A stretch of 34,899 nucleotides of DNA. Source: Prasinococcaceae sp. CCMP 1430. Lineage: Eukaryota; Prasinodermophyta; Palmophyllophyceae; Prasinococcales; Prasinococcaceae. Under the pieces are notes generated by a model, which saw only the letters and a list, made by a program, of their open reading frames with translations, had not been told where the DNA came from and did no database searches. Made by a program: the position numbers and the translations under genes. The DNA lies in assembly GCA_013416795.1 (NCBI GenBank), contig RQSC01000027.1:189594-224492 (forward strand), written 5' to 3'. This document shows positions 31,542 to 34,899 of the stretch, piece after piece; positions within the stretch are counted from its first letter, which is position 1, and the number at the start of each line of letters is the position of its first letter.

Positions 31542-32667
31542 ATGTCGCGGGCGGGCCTCGAGGGCGGCTCGGGCGGCGGCGCCGCGTCGCCCAAAGCGTT
31601 CGAGTTGGCGGACGAGGCCGCGCGGTGGCTGCTCGAGCGCACCGAACACCGCCCGCGCTGGGGCATCATCTGCGGCACGGGGCTCGGCGGGCTCGCCGAC
31701 GAGGTGGAGAACGCTCAGGTTTTCGAGTGCGTCCGCGCATTCGCGCGGCGGCGGCGCTGCTGCCCCCACGGCGCAGCCGGACCGTCGCTGACCCGCGCGA
31801 TTCTTGCGACGCCGCGGTGCTCCGCGGTGCCCGGCTGCCCCCCTTGCGCCGTCGCGGCCACTGGCGCGCAGGTACTCCGACATCCCCAACTTCCCACAGA
31901 CGACCGTCGCCGGCCATGCCGGGCGGCTCGTCTTCGGCAACCTCGCGGGGATGCCGGTCGTGCTCATGCAGGGCCGCGCGCACTATTACGAGGGCTACAG
32001 CTACGAGGAGGTGACGCGTCCGGTGCGCATTTTCAAGCAGATGGGAGTTGAGTCGATGGTGGTGACCAACGCTGCCGGCGCCGTGCGGGCTGGGGCGGGT
32101 GACCTGCGCGTGGGCGACGTGATGATGATCGTCGACCACGTCAACCTCGCCAACCTCGCGGGCAAGAATCCGCTGGTCGGTCCGAACGACGAGCGCTTGG
32201 GAACGCGATTCGTGGACATGAGCGACGCGTACAACCCGCGCCTGCGCACCGCCGCGGCGGCCGCTGCGCTGCACGTGGGCGTCGACCTTAAGCGTGGTGT
32301 GTTCGCCTACGTGGGCGGCCCCACTTTCGAGACGCCCGCCGAGGTGCGCCTGCTGAACATCCTCGGCGCCGACAGCGTGGCAATGAGCTCCGTGCCCGAG
32401 GTGACTGTGGCGCGGCACGTGGGCATCGAGTGCCTGGGCTTTTCCATGATCTCCAACCTGTGCCTGGAGACGCATCGCCCCGAGATTCTCCAGGAGGAGC
32501 TCGCTGGCGACAAACCTGCCGGGGCGGAGCACCTCGACGTGCTGAAAAATGTGCAGGAGTACGCCGTGCCCAACCTCAAAAAGCTCCTGCGCCGCTTCTT
32601 CGAAGTGGAGACCGCGCGCGACAAGGGTTACACAAACGACAACGCGGCCACGGTCACACGCAACTGA
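31542..32667 (+). CDS. PNP: Purine nucleoside phosphorylase (trimeric PNP family)
   Basis: Cleaves inosine and guanosine with phosphate to free base and ribose-1-phosphate in purine salvage. Exons 31542-31726 and 31872-32667 give 326 residues (human 289). The intron (31727-31871, GA|GTGCGT ... GCAG|G) restores VFEYSDIPNFP, equal to the family IFDYGEIPNFP. Motifs: WGIICGTGLGGLAD (phosphate loop), GHAGRLVFG, VLMQGRAHYYEGY (conserved phosphate and ribose residues), VTNAAGAVR, GPNDERLGTRFVDMSDAY, GGPTFETPAEVRLL and VAMSSVPEVTVARHVG. In the base pocket the usual Asn is present in MISNLCLE. The C-terminus is longer than in animals. The start is placed at the first ATG after a G-rich leader. Only one intron, near the 5' end. 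Confidence 0.95.
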
Positions 32668-32932
32668 GACGACTCCGGGCCTCGCGGACTATTCGCTGGG
32701 GTGCATTGCTTCCAGGCGCGCTCATGGCCAGCGCGACGGCACAGCCGCCCGCATTGGGCGCTTCTCTGCCGAGCCCACCCTGCCGCCCTTGCGCGGCGCA
32801 GCTCGTGTAATTCATTAATCCACACCCCGCGACGGCGGAGGCGCCGCGCATCGGTGTTTGGCCCGCGTGTGCGCGCCCGTGCGAGTGCGTGTACGTCCAT
32901 TCATTACATGTGCGCGGCCCAAGGCCGCGGCG
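32668..32932. other. Convergent PNP / auxilin-like 3' region
   Basis: 265 bases between the two stop codons. Nothing coding is recognised. It contains ATTCATTAAT and ATTCATTACA patches that could hold 3'-end signals. Confidence 0.5.
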
Positions 32933-34762
32933 TCACATCTCCGCCTTCTCGAACTGTATCCAGGCCGTCTTGAGGGAGTCAAAGACCTTGCCCGCCACGT
33001 ACCGGACGTGCGTGTCCGCACCTCGTTGCACGACCTTATCGGGGTGCACCACGATGATGGCTCGGCGGTAGGCCTTCTTCACGCCGCTCGGGTCGATGAG
33101 ATCCGAGAAGTTCGCGGCCTTCCACTTTGCGCCCTCCCAGAGGACCTCGTGCATTGAGCCGAGCAGCCCCCTGATGTTGCCCTTGTGCTTGTCCACCCAT
33201 TCGTCGAGGTCCTTGCCCACCATCTCGCGAAGCATGGCATGCTCTTGCTTCTCCTGCTCCTCGTGCGCCTCCACGGCCTTCTTCTGCGCGAGCGACTCGA
33301 GCTCGCGCGCCTTGACGCGCTGCAGGCGCGCCTTGCGCGCCTTGAAGCGCTCCTCGGGCTCGTCATCGCCGCGCACACAGTCGACGTCGACCGTCGAGGG
33401 GTCGATCTTGACCACCTCTACGTGAATCGCGGCCGTCTGCTTCGGACCCGCCGGCGTGCTCGCCGGCGCGGGGACATCGGTAGGATGCGCAGACTCGCCC
33501 GTCCAGCCCATCATGTCGTCGAACGAGTCGCCACCGCCCTTGGTTTTAGTGCTGCTGCCTCCGCCCAGGTCATCGAGCGAGGCAAAATCAGTCGAGGGCG
33601 CCGGCTCCGCGGCCTGCGCCGGGCTGGTGTCCGTCCCTCCGAAGGCCCCGAGAAGGTCGGCGTCTCCAGGTGGCGCGGCGCTGGACGCGCACGTCGGCGC
33701 CCCACCGAGAAGATCTGCAAGCTCGTCGCCTGCGTTCGCCGACGTCGACGGGGCGCGATTAGGTGAGGGAGGGCCCACTTCGCCGCCGTCGCCGGACATG
33801 CCCAGAAGATCATCCAGCCCGTCGCTCGACGCGCCCGTGCCTGATGGAGCCCCCGCTTCGCCGCCGCCGCCGGACATTCCTAGGAGCTCATCCAGCCCGT
33901 CACTCGACGCGCCCGTGCCGGCGCTCGCCTCAGCGCCGGAGCCCGCGCGCTCGGCCTCAAAGGGAGGGCTGTTTCTCGCTAGGATCGTGGAGTCATCGAG
34001 GCCATCGGGGTTGGGCGCGCGAGTCGACGGAGGGGTGGGGGATAGCATGTGCTCCAGGTCGTTGGCGCTGCCTCTGCTCGCCGGCGCCGAAGAAGCCCGG
34101 TGCATCGGGGTGGCGTCACCGAGCATGTCCTCCAGATCGTTGGCGCTGCCTCCGCTCGCGAGCGGCGACGCCGGCTGCATTGGCGCCGGTCGAGTCACGC
34201 CCAGGCCGAGCAGGTCATCCAGGCCCGCCCCGTCGCCCGCCGTGGGCGTGGGCGCGCTATGCGTAGCGCCGCCTGCAAATAGGTCGCCGAAGGGGTCGCT
34301 CTTGCCAGTTGGCGTCGCTGTCGCGCCGAGGTTCATGTCTGCAAATGCCGCCACCGGGTCCTTGGCCGGGCTGCTGCTACCAGCGAAGTTAGGGCTGGAC
34401 GCTCGCATGCCCATCATCTTGCCCGGCGACCCCATCATCTGCGTCTTGCTCGGGGAGGCGTTCGTGCCCGCGAAGCCGTCGAGCAGATCCGCAAACCCGC
34501 CCAGACCCGCAGAGCCGGCCCTAGAGGGCGATTGAGTCGGATGGTAGGGGGTAGTACGTGAGGACGGCACCGCGCGAGCGGCCGACGGTGTGCGGATGGG
34601 CATGGACTGCGACGTGCCGAAGGCCCTGCGCTTCGCATCTGCGGCGGTGGACTCCTTCGGGGCAGCCGGAGGCTTCTGTACGCCCATGCCGCCGCCGGCG
34701 CCCATCGCCGCGCCGCCCTTCTTGACGCCGAACCCGGACAGCAGGTCGCCGAAGTCCGTCAT
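32933..34762 (-). CDS. Auxilin-like J-domain protein with repeated DLL motifs
   Basis: Likely clathrin-uncoating cofactor of Hsp70. Single exon, 609 residues from the ATG at 34762 (MTDFGDLLSGFGVKK). The C-terminal J domain has helix II to the HPD motif (KKAYRRAIIVVHPDKVV) and the auxilin-type end TAWIQFEKAEM. Just before it are a charged helix (LQRVKARELESLAQKKAVEA) and GNIRGLLGSMHEVLW, the typical auxilin J start. The N-terminal two thirds are disordered, Ser/Pro/Gly-rich and carry many short acidic clathrin- or adaptor-type motifs: GDLLSGFG, ADLLDGFAG, SDPFGDLF, LDDLLGLG, LEDMLG, LDELLGMSG, LDDLLGMSG, ADLLGG. Two 26-residue duplications are visible. No kinase or PTEN-like domain is present, as in plant auxilin-like proteins. 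A C24 tract lies in the leader, 10 bases before the ATG. Confidence 0.92.
   Translation of the reverse strand: MTDFGDLLSGFGVKKGGAAMGAGGGMGVQKPPAAPKESTAADAKRRAFGTSQSMPIRTPSAARAVPSSRTTPYHPTQSPSRAGSAGLGGFADLLDGFAGTNASPSKTQMMGSPGKMMGMRASSPNFAGSSSPAKDPVAAFADMNLGATATPTGKSDPFGDLFAGGATHSAPTPTAGDGAGLDDLLGLGVTRPAPMQPASPLASGGSANDLEDMLGDATPMHRASSAPASRGSANDLEHMLSPTPPSTRAPNPDGLDDSTILARNSPPFEAERAGSGAEASAGTGASSDGLDELLGMSGGGGEAGAPSGTGASSDGLDDLLGMSGDGGEVGPPSPNRAPSTSANAGDELADLLGGAPTCASSAAPPGDADLLGAFGGTDTSPAQAAEPAPSTDFASLDDLGGGSSTKTKGGGDSFDDMMGWTGESAHPTDVPAPASTPAGPKQTAAIHVEVVKIDPSTVDVDCVRGDDEPEERFKARKARLQRVKARELESLAQKKAVEAHEEQEKQEHAMLREMVGKDLDEWVDKHKGNIRGLLGSMHEVLWEGAKWKAANFSDLIDPSGVKKAYRRAIIVVHPDKVVQRGADTHVRYVAGKVFDSLKTAWIQFEKAEM
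33796..33940 (-). repeat. 78-bp in-frame tandem repeat in the auxilin-like gene
   Basis: Two copies with period 78 bases (26 residues), each encoding GTGASSDGLDxLLGMSGxGG. A second pair with the same 78-base period lies at about 34044-34156 and encodes GSANDLExMLx. The shared period suggests one ancestral 26-residue unit carrying one acidic DLL-type motif. Confidence 0.85.
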
Positions 34763-34772
34763 GTCTTCTCTC

Positions 34773-34796
34773 GGGGGGGGGGGGGGGGGGGGGGGG
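34773..34796 (+). repeat. G24 homopolymer (C24 in the auxilin-like leader)
   Basis: Twenty-four G on the plus strand, read as C24 in the minus-strand transcript leader, ending 10 bases before the ATG. The flanking DNA is also C-rich on that strand. Length is probably unreliable in the assembly. Confidence 0.85.
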
Positions 34797-34899
34797 AGGT
34801 CTGAGTTCCCCCCCCTCCCTCCCTGCCTGCCCACCCACCCTACCCCACCCCGTCGGGCGGGAAGAGTGGAGGGGGGTCGCGGCGCGCGCACCCGGCGGG

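Noticed and set aside
1-34899. Mobile elements, CRISPR arrays, prophage or biosynthetic cluster
   Set aside because: No transposase, integrase, reverse transcriptase, spaced direct-repeat array or linked biosynthetic enzymes were seen. The genes are ordinary eukaryotic housekeeping genes.

Overview
The window is a gene-dense piece of nuclear DNA from a GC-rich eukaryotic alga. It holds sixteen protein genes on both strands. I saw no operons, phage, IS elements, CRISPR arrays or tRNA/rRNA genes. Eukaryotic origin is shown by about eleven GT-AG introns, most with GTGCGN or GTGTGN donors, and by strictly eukaryotic families: HEATR1/UTP10, IMP4, NIP7, THOC5, diphthamide-type eEF2, GNB1L, EIPR1 and an auxilin-like J protein. 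A plastid-type uS5 and a plastid-type RNase R/RNR1 homologue point to a plastid-bearing host. The chlorophyte/plant-like eEF2 and plant-type TTTAGGG motifs between genes suggest the green lineage, probably a small prasinophyte-like alga. That placement is an inference.

Layout, left to right. RtcB tRNA ligase (+, 77-2016) converges on an Hsp33-type redox chaperone (-, 2132-3316). Next is the very long UTP10/HEATR1 gene (-, 3600-10554). It is divergent from IMP4 (+, 11510-12588), and the roughly 1 kb between them carries a 16-bp palindrome overlapping a 16-bp direct repeat. Then come a small membrane protein of unknown function (-, 12792-13247) and a gene-poor 1.2 kb spacer. After that are EIPR1/TSSC1 (+), an OTU deubiquitinase (-), GNB1L (-), an RNF5/RNF185-type RING ligase (+), an RNase II/R exonuclease (-), plastid-type uS5 (-), THOC5 (+), a 2.3 kb spacer, eEF2 (+), NIP7 (+), purine nucleoside phosphorylase (+) and an auxilin-like J protein (-).

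Functionally the window leans towards making and running ribosomes: two SSU-processome proteins, a 60S assembly factor, an elongation factor, an organellar ribosomal protein, an rRNA-type exonuclease and a tRNA ligase. Protein quality control is also represented (Hsp33, an ER-type RING ligase, OTU) along with membrane traffic (EIPR1, auxilin-like). I see no single pathway cluster and nothing I would call a new biological system.

The most useful anomalies are: three or four genes whose 5' exon cannot be found (eEF2, THOC5, uS5, UTP10); an ambiguous base at 21440 near the 5' end of the RNase gene; an altered zinc site in Hsp33; a 26-residue DLL-motif repeat in the auxilin-like protein; and the divergent UTP10/IMP4 promoter region. 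Exon borders were set by matching the reading frame and remembered family conservation to GT/AG sites. No alignment or transcript data were used.
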